64,000 nt of DNA from Streptomyces smaragdinus (GCF_009604385.1 NZ_WEGJ01000012.1:100104-164103), one strand, 5' to 3'; counted from the stretch's first letter, positions 1 through 9,503 are shown. Made by a program: numbers and translations. The notes: generated by a model from the sequence alone, not told the origin.

Positions 1-542
1 TCGTGCTGGCCGTCGGGTACGGGCGGCTGCCGTGGGTGGCGCTGACGCTGGCGCTGTCGTTCGGTACGTACGGGCTGCTGAAGAAGCACGTGGGGCTGGA
101 GGGCGTGGAGGGGTTCGCGGCGGAGACCGCGATGCAGTTCGTCCCGGCGACGGCGTTCCTGGTGTACCTCACGGCGCGGGGGGACTCGACGTTCACGACG
201 GAGGGTGTCGGGCATCCGCTGCTCCTCGCGAGCTGCGGCATCGTCACGGCGGCCCCGCTGATCGCCTTCGGCGCGTCGGCGGTGCGGCTGCCGCTGTCGA
301 TGCTGGGGATGCTCCAGTATCTGGCGCCGACGCTGCAGTTCCTCCTGGGCCTGCTCTACTTCCACGAGTCGATGCCTCCGGAACGCTGGGCGGGCTTCGC
401 CCTGGTCTGGGCGGCGCTCACCCTCCTGACGTGGGACGCCCTGCGTACGGCCCACCGCGGCCGGGCCGCCCTGCGCGCGGCGGTGGCGTCGCGGCCCAAG
501 GAGGCACCGGCGGTGGCACCCCCGGTGGCGGACCGGGCGTAG
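1..542 (+). CDS. EamA/RarD-type permease, C-terminal part (cut by window edge)
   Basis: This is the last ~180 residues of a drug/metabolite-transporter superfamily permease of the RarD kind, an inner-membrane protein with two EamA repeats. The reading frame is open at base 1. The family is usually ~300 residues, so the start and the first repeat lie outside the window. Several hydrophobic helices are visible, and the segment LGMLQYLAPTLQF followed by FHESMPPERWAGFALVWAAL is typical of RarD. The tail after the last helix is Ala/Arg/Pro-rich and probably cytoplasmic. The substrate cannot be told from sequence; the historical link of RarD to chloramphenicol sensitivity is a family label only. 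Confidence 0.85.
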   Translation, partial: VLAVGYGRLPWVALTLALSFGTYGLLKKHVGLEGVEGFAAETAMQFVPATAFLVYLTARGDSTFTTEGVGHPLLLASCGIVTAAPLIAFGASAVRLPLSMLGMLQYLAPTLQFLLGLLYFHESMPPERWAGFALVWAALTLLTWDALRTAHRGRAALRAAVASRPKEAPAVAPPVADRA

Positions 543-566
543 CGCTCCTGCGGTACGGTCGGCCGT

Positions 567-923
567 GTGACGACGCCGAGTTCCCGGCCGTACCGGACCC
601 CCGCCGAGGACCCCACCTGGGCCACCGTCGCCCGCCTCGTCGACTGGCTCGACGCCCACTGCTCCGACCTCTCCCCCGAGGCCGCCCGCCTGCTCCGGAT
701 CCTGAAGATCACGGAGGAGGCCGGCGAGGTCGCCGAGGCCGTCCACGGTGCCCTCGGCAGCAACCCCCGCAAGGGCGACAGCCACACCTGGGCCGACGTG
801 GAGCGCGAGCTCTGCGACGTCATCCTGACGGCCATGGTCGCCCTGCGCTCCCTCACCCCGGACGCCGGACAGCGGTTCGCGGACCACCTCGGTCACGTGG
901 CCGGGCGGTCGCTCGGAGGGTGA
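567..923 (+). CDS. MazG-like nucleotide pyrophosphohydrolase family protein
   Basis: A 118-residue all-alpha protein resembling the MazG/dUTPase-like fold. The metal-binding pattern of the family is readable as EEAGEVAEAVHG (about residues 50-61) followed by ERELCDVILTAM, giving the ExxE plus D/E set that holds Mg2+ for NTP pyrophosphate hydrolysis. Such proteins clean up non-canonical NTPs, but the substrate here is unknown. The GTG start at 567 lies 24 bases after the permease stop, so the two genes may be co-transcribed. It is a single short domain, unlike the double-domain E. coli MazG. Confidence 0.75.
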   Translation: MTTPSSRPYRTPAEDPTWATVARLVDWLDAHCSDLSPEAARLLRILKITEEAGEVAEAVHGALGSNPRKGDSHTWADVERELCDVILTAMVALRSLTPDAGQRFADHLGHVAGRSLGG

Positions 924-1005
924 CCGCGCCGGGAGGCCGAGCACCGACTTTCCAACGATGCAAGGGCGTTGACGCCTGCCCCAGGGACGGGCACGATGAC
1001 CGTTC

Positions 1006-1908
1006 GTGGACACATCCGCGGGAATTATTCACAGCCGCGCCGGGATCCTCGCCAGGATCCGCGGCCTGCTGCCGACCCTGACGCCCGCCGAGCGGGCGCT
1101 GGCCGAGCTGGTCGTCGCCGATCCCGGCTGGGTCGCCGCGAGCACCATCACCGACGTCGCCGTCCGCAGCGGGACGTCCCGTACCACCGTGACCCGCTTC
1201 TGCCGCGCGCTTGACCTGCCCGGATACGCCGGGCTGCGGCTCGCCCTGGCCGCCGAGAGCGGGCGGGCCGGCAGCGGGGGGTGGGCGGATCTGGGCGCGG
1301 ACCTGTCGCCGGACGACGATCTGCGGGCGGTGCTGGACTGGGTCGTACGGGCCGACCGGCGCGTGATCGAGGAGACCGCCGCCCAGCTCGACATGGCGGC
1401 GCTGAAGGCGGCCGTCGCCGCGCTGGCCGCCGCCCGGCGCATCGACGTGTACGCGGTGAGCGGCAGCCGCTCGGTGGCCCTGGACCTGCATCTGCGGCTG
1501 CACCGCATCGGGCGGCCGTGCTTCGTGTGGAACGACATCCACGAGGCCCTGCCCAGCGCGGTGCTGCTGGACGAGCGGGACGTGGCCCTCGGCATCTCGC
1601 ACTCCGGCGAGACCAAGGAGGTCATCGAGCCGGTCCGCGAGGCCCGCCGGGGCGGCGCCGTCACCGTCGCCGTCACCAACTTCCCCCGCTCCAGCCTGGC
1701 GAAGGCGGCGGAGCTGACGCTCGTGACAACCGCCCGCGAGACGACGTACCGGGCCGGCGGGGTCGCCGCCCGGCACGCGCAGATGATCGTCCTCGACTGC
1801 CTCTACATCGGCGTGGCCCAGCACGACCGCGTCCGTACCGAACAGGCCCTCGACGCCACCCGCCGCGCGGTGGAGGACCACCGCTACGCCCCCGGCAGCG
1901 GCGCCTGA
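1006..1908 (+). CDS. MurR/RpiR family transcriptional regulator
   Basis: A 300-residue cytoplasmic regulator. Residues ~1-85 form the RpiR helix-turn-helix (TPAERALAELVVADPGWVAA, then a recognition helix around SGTSRTTVTRFCRALDLPGY). Residues ~130-260 form a sugar isomerase (SIS) domain with the sugar-phosphate loop VSGSRSVALDLHLRL and the segment ALGISHSGETKEVIEP. Members of this family sense phosphosugars and control carbohydrate or amino-sugar genes. The only nearby candidate target is the secreted barrel protein immediately downstream, which points the same way. The GTG start at 1006 is used; the effector is unknown. Confidence 0.85.
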   Translation: MDTSAGIIHSRAGILARIRGLLPTLTPAERALAELVVADPGWVAASTITDVAVRSGTSRTTVTRFCRALDLPGYAGLRLALAAESGRAGSGGWADLGADLSPDDDLRAVLDWVVRADRRVIEETAAQLDMAALKAAVAALAAARRIDVYAVSGSRSVALDLHLRLHRIGRPCFVWNDIHEALPSAVLLDERDVALGISHSGETKEVIEPVREARRGGAVTVAVTNFPRSSLAKAAELTLVTTARETTYRAGGVAARHAQMIVLDCLYIGVAQHDRVRTEQALDATRRAVEDHRYAPGSGA

Positions 1909-1998
1909 CCCATGAGCCCGCGGCGCCGGCCGGCGCCGCGTGAGGAGAACGCGCACCACCGGAACCCGTACGCCCTGAACCGAACCAGGAGTCGAACC

Positions 1999-3381
1999 GT
2001 GGACGCTCCCCGCACCAGCCCCCACCGAGCCCTCGACGTCAGCCGCCGCGGCCTGATCGGCGCAGCCGCCGCCACCGCCGCCGCCACCGCCCTCCCCTGG
2101 GCCACCGCCGCCCCCGCGTCAGCGGCGGCCCCCGCCGACACCGCGATCCCCTCCCCCGCCGACCTCCCCCTGACCGGCGGCCCCGACTTCCCCGTCGGGA
2201 CCTTCTGGCCCCCGCACCCCTTCGCCAGCACCCCCGAGCGCTACGCGGAGGTCAGGGAAGCCGGCTTCGACTTCATCATCTCCGGCAACTACGCCGGCGA
2301 CGGCAACATCTTCCAGCACCAGCTGCGCATCGCCGCCGACACCGGCCTGAAGATGCTGATCTCGGACGACATCCAGGTCCGCAACATGTCCCGCTGGTTC
2401 TCCATCTCCGACAACCCGGCGGACAGCCTCTCCGTCACCCCCGCCGAGGCCGACGCGCTGTACAAGCGCGCGGCCGACGCCTACGGCCCGTACGCCTCGC
2501 TGGCCGGCTTCAACTTCTACGACGAGCCCGGCGCCGGCTGGTTCCCCTCCCTGGCCCGCGCCCTGCAGATCGCCCGCGCCAGAACGCCGGGGCTGCTGCC
2601 GTACGTCAACCTCTTCCCGTCCACCGACGCGAACTACTACCAGTCCTTCGTCGACGTCGTGAAGCCGTCCCTCGTCTCCTTCGACCGCTATCCGCTGCTC
2701 TCCGGCGGCCGGGAGGACGCCGACTACTTCCGCAACTGGGCGGCCGTCCGCAAGGCGGCCCTGAGCGCCGACCTGCCGGCCTGGGTCTTCATCCAGACGC
2801 TGCTGTACGACAACCACCGCACGCCCACCGCCGCCGAGCTGCTCTGGCAGATCAACATCAGCCTCGCGTACGGCGCCAAGGGCATCCAGTACTTCACCTA
2901 CTGGACCCCGGAGGCCGCCCGCGGCGAGGGCTTCGGCCCCGCGCTGATCACGGTGGAGGGCGAGCGCACCGAGCGCTGGTACGCGGCCCGCGACATCAAC
3001 ACCGCCTGGCTGCACCCCGTCGGCCGCGAGCTGAAGCCGCTGCTGCCGGAGACGGTCACCCACGCCAACGAGCCCACGCTCCCCGCCGGCGCGGTCGGCT
3101 TCACCCCGGGCGGCGGGCTGGTGGGGATCACCGGGCAGCCGGTGGTCCTCGGCACGTTCACCAGCCGCGACACGGCCGTCGCGGACCGCTGGGTGCTGGT
3201 CGCGAACCGCTGGCACAACGCGGCGGCCCGGGCCACCCTCACCGTCGACCCGGTGACGGTCGCGGCGGTGGACGTCTTCGACCCGGCGCGGGGCGCCTTC
3301 CGCGCGACGACCGACCACCGGTACGTCGACGTCGGCCTGGCCCCGGGTGAGGCGGTCCTGCTGAAGCTGCGCGCCCGCTGA
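1999..3381 (+). CDS. Tat-exported TIM-barrel protein, putative glycoside hydrolase
   Basis: About 460 residues. GTG at 1999 is chosen over the earlier in-frame ATG at 1912 because AGGAG sits 7 bases upstream, and the start then falls just before a twin-arginine signal (SRRGLIGAAAATAAATALP, ending near ASAAAPA). The mature part reads as a (beta/alpha)8 barrel: FPVGTFWPPHPF at its start, NFYDEPGAGW with a candidate acid residue, SFDRYPLL, and AYGAKGIQYFTYWTPEA. A small beta domain follows at the C-terminus (VTVAAVDVFDPARGAF). The layout recalls GH42/beta-galactosidase-like barrels, but no family can be named firmly. It follows an RpiR sugar-phosphate regulator, which fits a role in carbohydrate use. 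Confidence 0.6.
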   Translation: MDAPRTSPHRALDVSRRGLIGAAAATAAATALPWATAAPASAAAPADTAIPSPADLPLTGGPDFPVGTFWPPHPFASTPERYAEVREAGFDFIISGNYAGDGNIFQHQLRIAADTGLKMLISDDIQVRNMSRWFSISDNPADSLSVTPAEADALYKRAADAYGPYASLAGFNFYDEPGAGWFPSLARALQIARARTPGLLPYVNLFPSTDANYYQSFVDVVKPSLVSFDRYPLLSGGREDADYFRNWAAVRKAALSADLPAWVFIQTLLYDNHRTPTAAELLWQINISLAYGAKGIQYFTYWTPEAARGEGFGPALITVEGERTERWYAARDINTAWLHPVGRELKPLLPETVTHANEPTLPAGAVGFTPGGGLVGITGQPVVLGTFTSRDTAVADRWVLVANRWHNAAARATLTVDPVTVAAVDVFDPARGAFRATTDHRYVDVGLAPGEAVLLKLRAR

Positions 3382-3452
3382 CCCGGGACTGGATGCGGGT
3401 GTCAGACCCTCCGGTCAGACTGGTCGTATCCGGGGGACCGAGGGATGGGAGC

Positions 3453-3923
3453 GTGCGGATGCTGCGTGACGTCGTGCTGGACGACCTGCCGGCCTTCTTC
3501 GACTGTATGCAGGACCCCGAGGCGATCCGGATGGCGGCCTTCACGCCGGAGGATCCCGCCGACCGGGAGGCGTTCGACGCCCACTGGGCGCGGATACTCG
3601 ACGATCCGGCGGTCGTCAACCGGACGGTGGTCTTCGACGGCGAGGTGATCGGCTGGCTCGGGGCGTTCGACTTCGAGGGGCGGCGGGAGGTCACGTACTG
3701 GCTGGCCCGGCCGTACTGGGGGAAGGGGCTCGCCACGCAGGCGCTGACGGAGTTCCTGCGCGTGGTCCCGGAGCGGCCGGTGTACGCGCGGGCGGCGACG
3801 GACAACGTGGGGTCGCTGCGGGTGCTGGAGAAGACGGGATTCGTGGTCGTCGGGGAGGACAGCGGGTACGCGGCGGGGCGGGGGGCGGAGACGGCGGAGT
3901 TCCTGCTGGAGCTGGTGAGGTAG
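3453..3923 (+). CDS. GNAT family N-acetyltransferase
   Basis: A small acetyl-CoA-dependent acetyltransferase of the RimJ/RimL-like type. It starts MRMLRDVVLDDLPAFFDCM. The acetyl-CoA loop is in the stretch YWGKGLATQALTEFL, and the C-terminal part NVGSLRVLEKTGF is the usual helix-strand of the family. GTG at 3453 is preferred because AGGGATGGGA precedes it and the fold begins there; an in-frame ATG at 3393 would add 20 residues of poor family character. The substrate is unknown. It is followed at once by a hairpin terminator shared with the convergent gene. Confidence 0.75.
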   Translation: MRMLRDVVLDDLPAFFDCMQDPEAIRMAAFTPEDPADREAFDAHWARILDDPAVVNRTVVFDGEVIGWLGAFDFEGRREVTYWLARPYWGKGLATQALTEFLRVVPERPVYARAATDNVGSLRVLEKTGFVVVGEDSGYAAGRGAETAEFLLELVR

Positions 3924-3925
3924 CG

Positions 3926-3959
3926 CGAGCCGCCCCGGGGACGGTCCCGGGGCGGCTCG
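3926..3959. terminator. Bidirectional hairpin terminator between GNAT gene and LolA-like gene
   Basis: Perfect 14-bp inverted repeat, arms 3926-3939 and 3946-3959, six-base loop. It lies between the stops of two convergent genes. No T-run follows, as is common in high-GC actinobacteria. Confidence 0.75.
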
Positions 3960-3963
3960 GGCC

Positions 3964-5094
3964 TCAGTTCGCGGCCGCGGTCCTGTTCAGCTCGCCCGCG
4001 TGCACCGCGCCGAAGAACACCCGGCCGTCGTCCGTCACCAGGGCGTTGACGAGCGGGGTGGAGAAGAGCCGGCCCTCGTCGGTCTTCTTCGTCAGCGCGT
4101 CCAGGAACGAGCGTGCGCCGTCCTCGCCCAGCGCGCCGTCGGGGAGCTTCACCTCGCCGACGGTCGTCCAGCCGGAGCCGTGCGTCTCGACGTCGCCCTT
4201 GGCGAGCTCCGGCATCCTGCCGGTGTCCCGCCGCTGGGACAGGTCCCGCGTCGTGACGTCCGCGCCCGCCGGGGGCTTGTACGCGAAGGTGTCGGCGGAC
4301 GGCTTCGCGAAGCTCACGCGGGTGAAGGCGACGTCCACGACCTTGGTGTCGTCGTCCGCGGTCAGCGTGAACTTCAGCGGCACCCCGTTCTCGGCGACGG
4401 CGATCCGTACGTCCTTCACCGTCGAGGCGTCCTGCGTGGGGGTGACCTTCAGCTGGTACGCCTCCCGCCCGGCGACGTTCACCGTCCCGTCCACCGTCAC
4501 GTCGGTGGTGTCCCCGGACCGCTGCAGCAGCTCCCGCGCCAGCTCGCGCGGCGTGAGATCCCGCATGTCCTCCGGCAGCGCGTGGTCCTCGTCCCCCTCG
4601 GCGGCGGCGTCCGCGTTCGTACCGTGGAAGACCTTGTCGGACCCCGTCGAGAACGCCCACACGTCACCGCCGTCGTGCAGCGCGGTGTAGTCGTGGCCGC
4701 CCTGGTCGAGGAGCGTCGCCTTCTGCCGGTCCGGCCCGTCCGCCGCCACGCGCAGGGTGTGATCGCCGGAGAGCAGCGACAGCGCGGCGGCCCCCGGATC
4801 GGCGTCGTCCCCGGAGCCGGAGCCGAGGCCGCCGGGCAGCGCGGGCAGCCCCAGGTCGGTCCGCAGCTTCACGGTGCCCTGCACGGACTGCGCGTCCGAG
4901 TCCAGGACCCTGGTGATCAGCTCCTCGGCGGACACGTCGTCCAGCCCGTCGTCGCCCTGCGCCAGCGCGGGCATCAGCCCCACGGTGAGCGCGGTGACGC
5001 CCGCGATGCCGAGCGGTATGCCGTAGCGCAGCGCCTTGCGGGACGGCCGCGGGGCCTCCTCCTCGGCGGGCGGTTCCGGTCGGATCTGTGCCAT
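3964..5094 (-). CDS. LolA-like secreted/lipid-binding family protein (DUF2092-type)
   Basis: A 376-residue protein with a charged N-terminus (RKALRYG), one hydrophobic segment at residues ~25-45 ending in LMPALAQG, and a long exported domain. The export domain (ELITRVLDSDAQSVQGTVKL, repeated beta strands, EAYQLKVTP, KFTLTADDDTKVVDVAFTRV) resembles the LolA/RseB half-barrel used in Streptomyces proteins of this size. The half-barrel binds lipid or hydrophobic ligands in relatives; whether this one does is unknown. The ATG start has a good AGGAGG-like site at ~5105. It stands alone, convergent with the GNAT gene. Confidence 0.65.
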   Translation of the reverse strand: MAQIRPEPPAEEEAPRPSRKALRYGIPLGIAGVTALTVGLMPALAQGDDGLDDVSAEELITRVLDSDAQSVQGTVKLRTDLGLPALPGGLGSGSGDDADPGAAALSLLSGDHTLRVAADGPDRQKATLLDQGGHDYTALHDGGDVWAFSTGSDKVFHGTNADAAAEGDEDHALPEDMRDLTPRELARELLQRSGDTTDVTVDGTVNVAGREAYQLKVTPTQDASTVKDVRIAVAENGVPLKFTLTADDDTKVVDVAFTRVSFAKPSADTFAYKPPAGADVTTRDLSQRRDTGRMPELAKGDVETHGSGWTTVGEVKLPDGALGEDGARSFLDALTKKTDEGRLFSTPLVNALVTDDGRVFFGAVHAGELNRTAAAN

Positions 5095-5325
5095 GTCGTC
5101 CTACCTCCGTAGTCGGTCGTCGGCACTCGTCCACCCCTCGGGTCATTGTCACCCGATCTGCGCAAGGTGGCCCCCGGGCCGGTGCGTCCATGGCACCACG
5201 CGGGGGCGGTACGAATCGTCAGCCCAGGGTGCCGGGCCGGGTACACCGCGGGAAGGAGGACCGGCGGTACCAACGGGGTAGGGCAGCCGCCGCCGCGTCA
5301 GGGTCGTACGGCGTACACCAGGGCC

Positions 5326-6336
5326 TCAGCCCGTACGCACCACGACGGCCTCGCACAGCCCCTCCAGGGCGGCGCGGGCGGCGCACCGGGGCAGCGCGGA
5401 GAGCATCGTCCGGGCCTCCTCCGCGTACCGGATGGTGTCCCGCTTGGCCTGTGCCAGCGCCGGGTGGACCCGCAGCCGCTCCAGGGCCTCCCCGAGGCGC
5501 GCGTCGTCCGTCAGATCGCCGTCCAGCAGGGCGCACAGCTCCAGGTCCTCCCGGAGCCCGGCGCGCTCGGCGGCGGCCCGCAGATGGAGCACGGGGAGCG
5601 TCTGGATGCCCTCGCGGAGGTCCGTCCCGGGGGTCTTGCCGGACTCGCGGGACTCGGAGGCGATGTCGAGGACGTCGTCGGCGAGCTGGAACGCCATGCC
5701 GATGCGCTCGCCGTACTGCGTGAGCACATCGACGGTCGAGTCGGAGGCCCCCGACATGAGCGCCCCGAAGCGGCCGGCGACGGCGATCAGGGAGCCCGTC
5801 TTGCCGGACAGGACCTCCATGTAGTGGTCGATCGGGTCGCGGCCCTCGCTGGGTCCGGCGGTCTCCAGGATCTGACCGGTCACCAGCCGCTCGAACGCCT
5901 GTGCCTGGATCCGCACCGCTTCCGGACCGAGGTCCGCCAGTATGTTCGACGCCCGCGAGAACAGGAAGTCGCCGGTGAGCACGGCCACCGAGTTGTCCCA
6001 CCGGGTGTTCGCGGAGGGGACGCCGCGGCGGATGGCCGCCTCGTCCATCACGTCGTCGTGGTACAGCGTCGCCAGATGCGTCAGCTCCACGACCACCGCG
6101 GAGGGCACCACGCCCGGCGCGTGCGGGTCGCCGAACTGCGCCGCGAGCATCACCAGCAGCGGACGGAATCTCTTGCCCCCGGCGCGGACGAGGTGCTGGG
6201 CGGCCTCGGTGATGAACGGGACATCACTCTTCGTCGCCTCGAGGAGCCCCTCCTCGACGGCCGCCAACCCGGTCTGGACGGCGGCCTCGAGGGCCTCGTC
6301 CCGCACGCTGAGCCCGAAGGGTGCGACCACGGTCAC
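5326..6336 (-). CDS. Polyprenyl diphosphate synthase (menaquinone side chain)
   Basis: A 336-residue trans-prenyltransferase that extends FPP/GGPP with isopentenyl diphosphate to make a long prenyl diphosphate. Both aspartate-rich motifs are present: DDVMD at residues ~94-98 and DDVLD at ~220-224, with GGKRFRPLL at ~53-61 for IPP binding. The GTG at 6336 is chosen because AGGAGG lies about 9 bases upstream; the longer in-frame start would add 39 residues unlike the family. In this respiratory neighbourhood the product most likely feeds menaquinone. Chain length (heptaprenyl, octaprenyl or nonaprenyl) cannot be read from sequence alone. Confidence 0.88.
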   Translation of the reverse strand: MTVVAPFGLSVRDEALEAAVQTGLAAVEEGLLEATKSDVPFITEAAQHLVRAGGKRFRPLLVMLAAQFGDPHAPGVVPSAVVVELTHLATLYHDDVMDEAAIRRGVPSANTRWDNSVAVLTGDFLFSRASNILADLGPEAVRIQAQAFERLVTGQILETAGPSEGRDPIDHYMEVLSGKTGSLIAVAGRFGALMSGASDSTVDVLTQYGERIGMAFQLADDVLDIASESRESGKTPGTDLREGIQTLPVLHLRAAAERAGLREDLELCALLDGDLTDDARLGEALERLRVHPALAQAKRDTIRYAEEARTMLSALPRCAARAALEGLCEAVVVRTG

Positions 6337-6596
6337 GGGGGCTCCTCCTGTCTGCAGACGCTCACGGCAAGCGCGTCGGAATGCGGATTGGACTGTCGGT
6401 GTGATGTCACCGGCGACACCGGCGAATGTCGATCTGTCGCCAGAGAACACCATGCACCACGTTCGCAGCGTATCCGGTCACGTAACGATCACAGTGGGCG
6501 GCTTCCCCTACGGCGGCGCGATGAACGTAATGTGAGCGGGCACTCCCAGAGATCACCCCACCGATCATCGATCACGACGGACCCAGGGACCGGATC

Positions 6597-7793
6597 ATGC
6601 CCGTGCACAGCCCGCTCGACCTCCCCGAAGGCGACCCCTTCGGCCCCGAGAACCTCCCCTACGGCGTCTTCACCACCCCCGGCGACGCCCGCCCGCGCAT
6701 CGGTGTCCGCTACGGCGACCACGTCCTCGACGCCGGCGCCGCCGCCCGCGCCGCCGGCTCCCCGCACGCCGAGCTGCTGGCCGCGCCCCTGCTGAACCCG
6801 CTGCTGGCCGCCGGGCGCCCCGTCTGGACGGCGGTACGGGCCGCGGTACGGGCCTGGCTCACCGAGGACGCCCACCGGGCCGCCGTGGAGCCGCTGCTGA
6901 CGCCGCTGGCGGAGGCGGAGATGCGGCTGCCGTTCGAGGTCGCGGACTACGTCGACTTCTACGCCAGCGAGCACCACGCCTCCAACGTCGGCCGCATCTT
7001 CCGCCCGGACGCCCCCGACCCGCTCACCCCGAACTGGAAACACCTCCCGATCGGTTACCACGGCCGCGCCGGCACGGTCGTAGTCTCCGGCACCCCGGTC
7101 GTACGCCCCTCGGGCCAGCGCAAGACGCCCGCGGACCCCACGCCGGTCTTCGGCCCGTCGGTGCGCCTGGACATCGAGGCGGAGGTCGCCTTCGTGGTCG
7201 GCAGGCCGTCCGCGCGGGGCACGGCGGTGGAGCGCGGGGACCTGCGGGAGCACGTCTTCGGCCTGTGCCTGCTGAACGACTGGTCGGCGCGCGACCTCCA
7301 GGCGTGGGAGTACGTGCCGCTGGGCCCCTTCCTGGGGAAGTCCTTCGCGACGTCCGTGGCGGCCTGGATCACCCCGCTGGAGGCCCTGGAGTCGGCCCGG
7401 ACGGCGCCCCCGGTCCGTACCCATCCGCTGCTGCCGTACCTCGACGACTCCGCCGACCGCCCCGACGGCTTCGACCTGCGCATCGAGGTCGTGATCAACG
7501 GCGAGACGGTGTCCCGCCCGCCGTTCTCCGCGATGTACTGGACGGCCGCCCAGCAGCTGGCCCACCTGACGGTGAACGGCGCCTCGCTGCGTACGGGCGA
7601 CGTGTACGCCTCGGGCACGGTCTCCGGCCCCGAGCCGGACCAGCTGGGCTGCCTGCTGGAGCTCACCAAGGGCAAGGGCCCCTACCTCGCGGACGGCGAC
7701 GAGGTCGTCCTGCGCGCCTGGGCCCCGGGCCCGCACGGCACGCGGATCGGGCTCGGCGAGGTCCGGGGACAGATCGTCCCGACCAGGTACTGA
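6597..7793 (+). CDS. fahA: Fumarylacetoacetase
   Basis: A 398-residue hydrolase for the last step of tyrosine/homogentisate breakdown: 4-fumarylacetoacetate to fumarate and acetoacetate. The N-terminal SH3-like part starts PEGDPFGPENLPYGVF. The catalytic part has YASEHHASNVGRIF, LPIGYHGRAGTVVVSGTPV, DIEAEVAFVVG, LLNDWSARDLQAWEY, GPFLGKSF, SGTVSGPEPDQLGCLLELT and a C-terminal LGEVRGQI, all family landmarks that include the metal-binding acidic residues. Length matches the family. It stands alone, divergent from the prenyl synthase gene, and ends in a strong terminator. No other homogentisate gene is in the window. Confidence 0.93.
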   Translation: MPVHSPLDLPEGDPFGPENLPYGVFTTPGDARPRIGVRYGDHVLDAGAAARAAGSPHAELLAAPLLNPLLAAGRPVWTAVRAAVRAWLTEDAHRAAVEPLLTPLAEAEMRLPFEVADYVDFYASEHHASNVGRIFRPDAPDPLTPNWKHLPIGYHGRAGTVVVSGTPVVRPSGQRKTPADPTPVFGPSVRLDIEAEVAFVVGRPSARGTAVERGDLREHVFGLCLLNDWSARDLQAWEYVPLGPFLGKSFATSVAAWITPLEALESARTAPPVRTHPLLPYLDDSADRPDGFDLRIEVVINGETVSRPPFSAMYWTAAQQLAHLTVNGASLRTGDVYASGTVSGPEPDQLGCLLELTKGKGPYLADGDEVVLRAWAPGPHGTRIGLGEVRGQIVPTRY

Positions 7794-7798
7794 CATAC

Positions 7799-7836
7799 GA
7801 AAACGGCCGGTTCCTTTCGGGGAACCGGCCGTTTTC
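7799..7836. terminator. Strong bidirectional terminator between fahA and nuoN
   Basis: Perfect 16-bp stem, arms 7799-7814 and 7821-7836, six-base loop, with A and T runs at the outer ends so it can work on both strands. It ends both fahA (+) and the nuo operon (-). Confidence 0.9.
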
Positions 7837-7850
7837 CGCTTACGAGGACG

Positions 7851-9503
7851 TCAGCGCACGAAGACGCCCGCGTCCCCCGCGAGGTCCAGGAAGTACTGCG
7901 GCGCCAGCCCCAGCACCAGCGTGACGATCACGCCGATCCCGATCGCCGTCGACGTCAGCGCCGACGGGACCGCCACCGACGGGCCGTCGGCCTGCGGCTC
8001 GCTGAAGAACATCAGCACGATGACGCGTACGTAGAAGAACGCGGCGATCGCCGACGAGATCACACCGATCACGACCAGCGGCATCGCACCGCCGTCCGCC
8101 GCCGCCTTGAACACCGCGAACTTGCCGGAGAACCCGGACGTCAGCGGAATACCGGCGAAGGCCAGCAGGAACACCGCGAACACGGCCGCGACCAGCGGCG
8201 ACCGCCGCCCCAGCCCCGCCCACTTCGACAGATGCGTGGCCTCGCCGCCCGCGTCCCGCACCAGCGTGACGACCGCGAAGGCGCCCAGCGTGACGAAGGA
8301 GTACGCGCCCAGATAGAACAGCACCGACGACACGCCCTCCGGCGTAGCCGCCGTCACGCCCGCGAGGATGAAGCCCGCGTGGGCGATGGAGGAGTACGCC
8401 AGCAGCCGCTTCACGTCCGTCTGCGTGACCGCGAGGATCGCGCCGAGGATCATGGTCGCGATGGCCACGCCCCACATCACCGGCCGCCAGTCCCACCGCA
8501 TGCCCGGCAGCACGACGTACAGCAGCCGCAGCAGGGCACCGAACGCGGCGACCTTCGTCGCGGCGGCCATGAAGCCCGTCACCGGCGTCGGGGCGCCCTG
8601 GTAGACGTCCGGGGTCCACATGTGGAACGGCACGGCGCCGACCTTGAACAGCAGCCCGACCAGGATCATCGCGCCGCCGATGAGCAGCAGCGCGTCGTTG
8701 CCCATGGTCCCGGCGAGCGCCGGGTCGATCGTCTTCTTCGTGCCCTCGACGACGTCGGCGATCCCGGCGTACGTGACGGTGCCGGAGTAGCCGTACAGCA
8801 GCGCGATGCCGAAGAGCAGGAACGCGGAGGAGAAGGCGCCGAGCAGGAAGTACTTGACCGCGGCCTCCTGCGACATGAACCGCTTGCGGCGGGCCAGGGC
8901 GCACAGCAGGTACAGCGGCAGCGAGAAGACCTCCAGCGCGACGAAGAGCGTCAGCAGATCGTTCGCGGCGGGGAAGAGCAGCATGCCGGAGACGGCGAAC
9001 ATCACCAGCGGGTAGACCTCGGTGGTGGTGAACCCGGCCTTCACGGCGGCCTGCTCGGCCTCACCGCCCGGCACCGCCGAGCCCTGCGCGGCGAACGAGT
9101 CCACGTGCCGCCCGTGCTGCTGCGGATCCAGCCGCCGTTCGGCGAACGTGAGCACCGCGACGATCGACACCAGCAGGATGGTCCCCTGCAGGAACAGCGC
9201 CGGCCCGTCCACGGCCACGGCGCCGACCGCGACGATCCCGGCCTCCTTGGCCGCGTAGCCGTCGGTCGCCAGCCAGATCACCGCGCCGAACGCGGCGACC
9301 AGACCGGCGATCGCCAGCACGGTCTGCGCCCAGTAGCGCGAGCGGCGCGGCAGGAACGCCTCGACCAGCACGCCCAGGATGGCCACGCCGATGACGATCA
9401 GCGTCGGCGACATCTGGCCGTACTCGAAGTCCGGGGCCTTGAAGTCCGGCGCCGACCCCTGCGCCACTGTCCACAGGCTGTGGACAGGGTAGATGGTGCT
9501 CAC
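7851..9503 (-). CDS. nuoN: NADH-quinone oxidoreductase subunit N
   Basis: Last gene of the complex I operon: a 550-residue antiporter-like membrane subunit with about 14 helices that takes part in proton pumping. Family landmarks include ALEVFSLPLYLLCALARR, EAAVKYFLLGAFSSAFLLFG, KVGAVPFHMWTPDVYQGAPT and LLAYSSIAHAGFILAG, which carry the lysine/glutamate residues of the proton path. The GTG start overlaps the nuoM stop by 4 bases (GTGA), suggesting translational coupling. The operon terminator follows 15 bases after the stop. Confidence 0.95.
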   Translation of the reverse strand: MSTIYPVHSLWTVAQGSAPDFKAPDFEYGQMSPTLIVIGVAILGVLVEAFLPRRSRYWAQTVLAIAGLVAAFGAVIWLATDGYAAKEAGIVAVGAVAVDGPALFLQGTILLVSIVAVLTFAERRLDPQQHGRHVDSFAAQGSAVPGGEAEQAAVKAGFTTTEVYPLVMFAVSGMLLFPAANDLLTLFVALEVFSLPLYLLCALARRKRFMSQEAAVKYFLLGAFSSAFLLFGIALLYGYSGTVTYAGIADVVEGTKKTIDPALAGTMGNDALLLIGGAMILVGLLFKVGAVPFHMWTPDVYQGAPTPVTGFMAAATKVAAFGALLRLLYVVLPGMRWDWRPVMWGVAIATMILGAILAVTQTDVKRLLAYSSIAHAGFILAGVTAATPEGVSSVLFYLGAYSFVTLGAFAVVTLVRDAGGEATHLSKWAGLGRRSPLVAAVFAVFLLAFAGIPLTSGFSGKFAVFKAAADGGAMPLVVIGVISSAIAAFFYVRVIVLMFFSEPQADGPSVAVPSALTSTAIGIGVIVTLVLGLAPQYFLDLAGDAGVFVR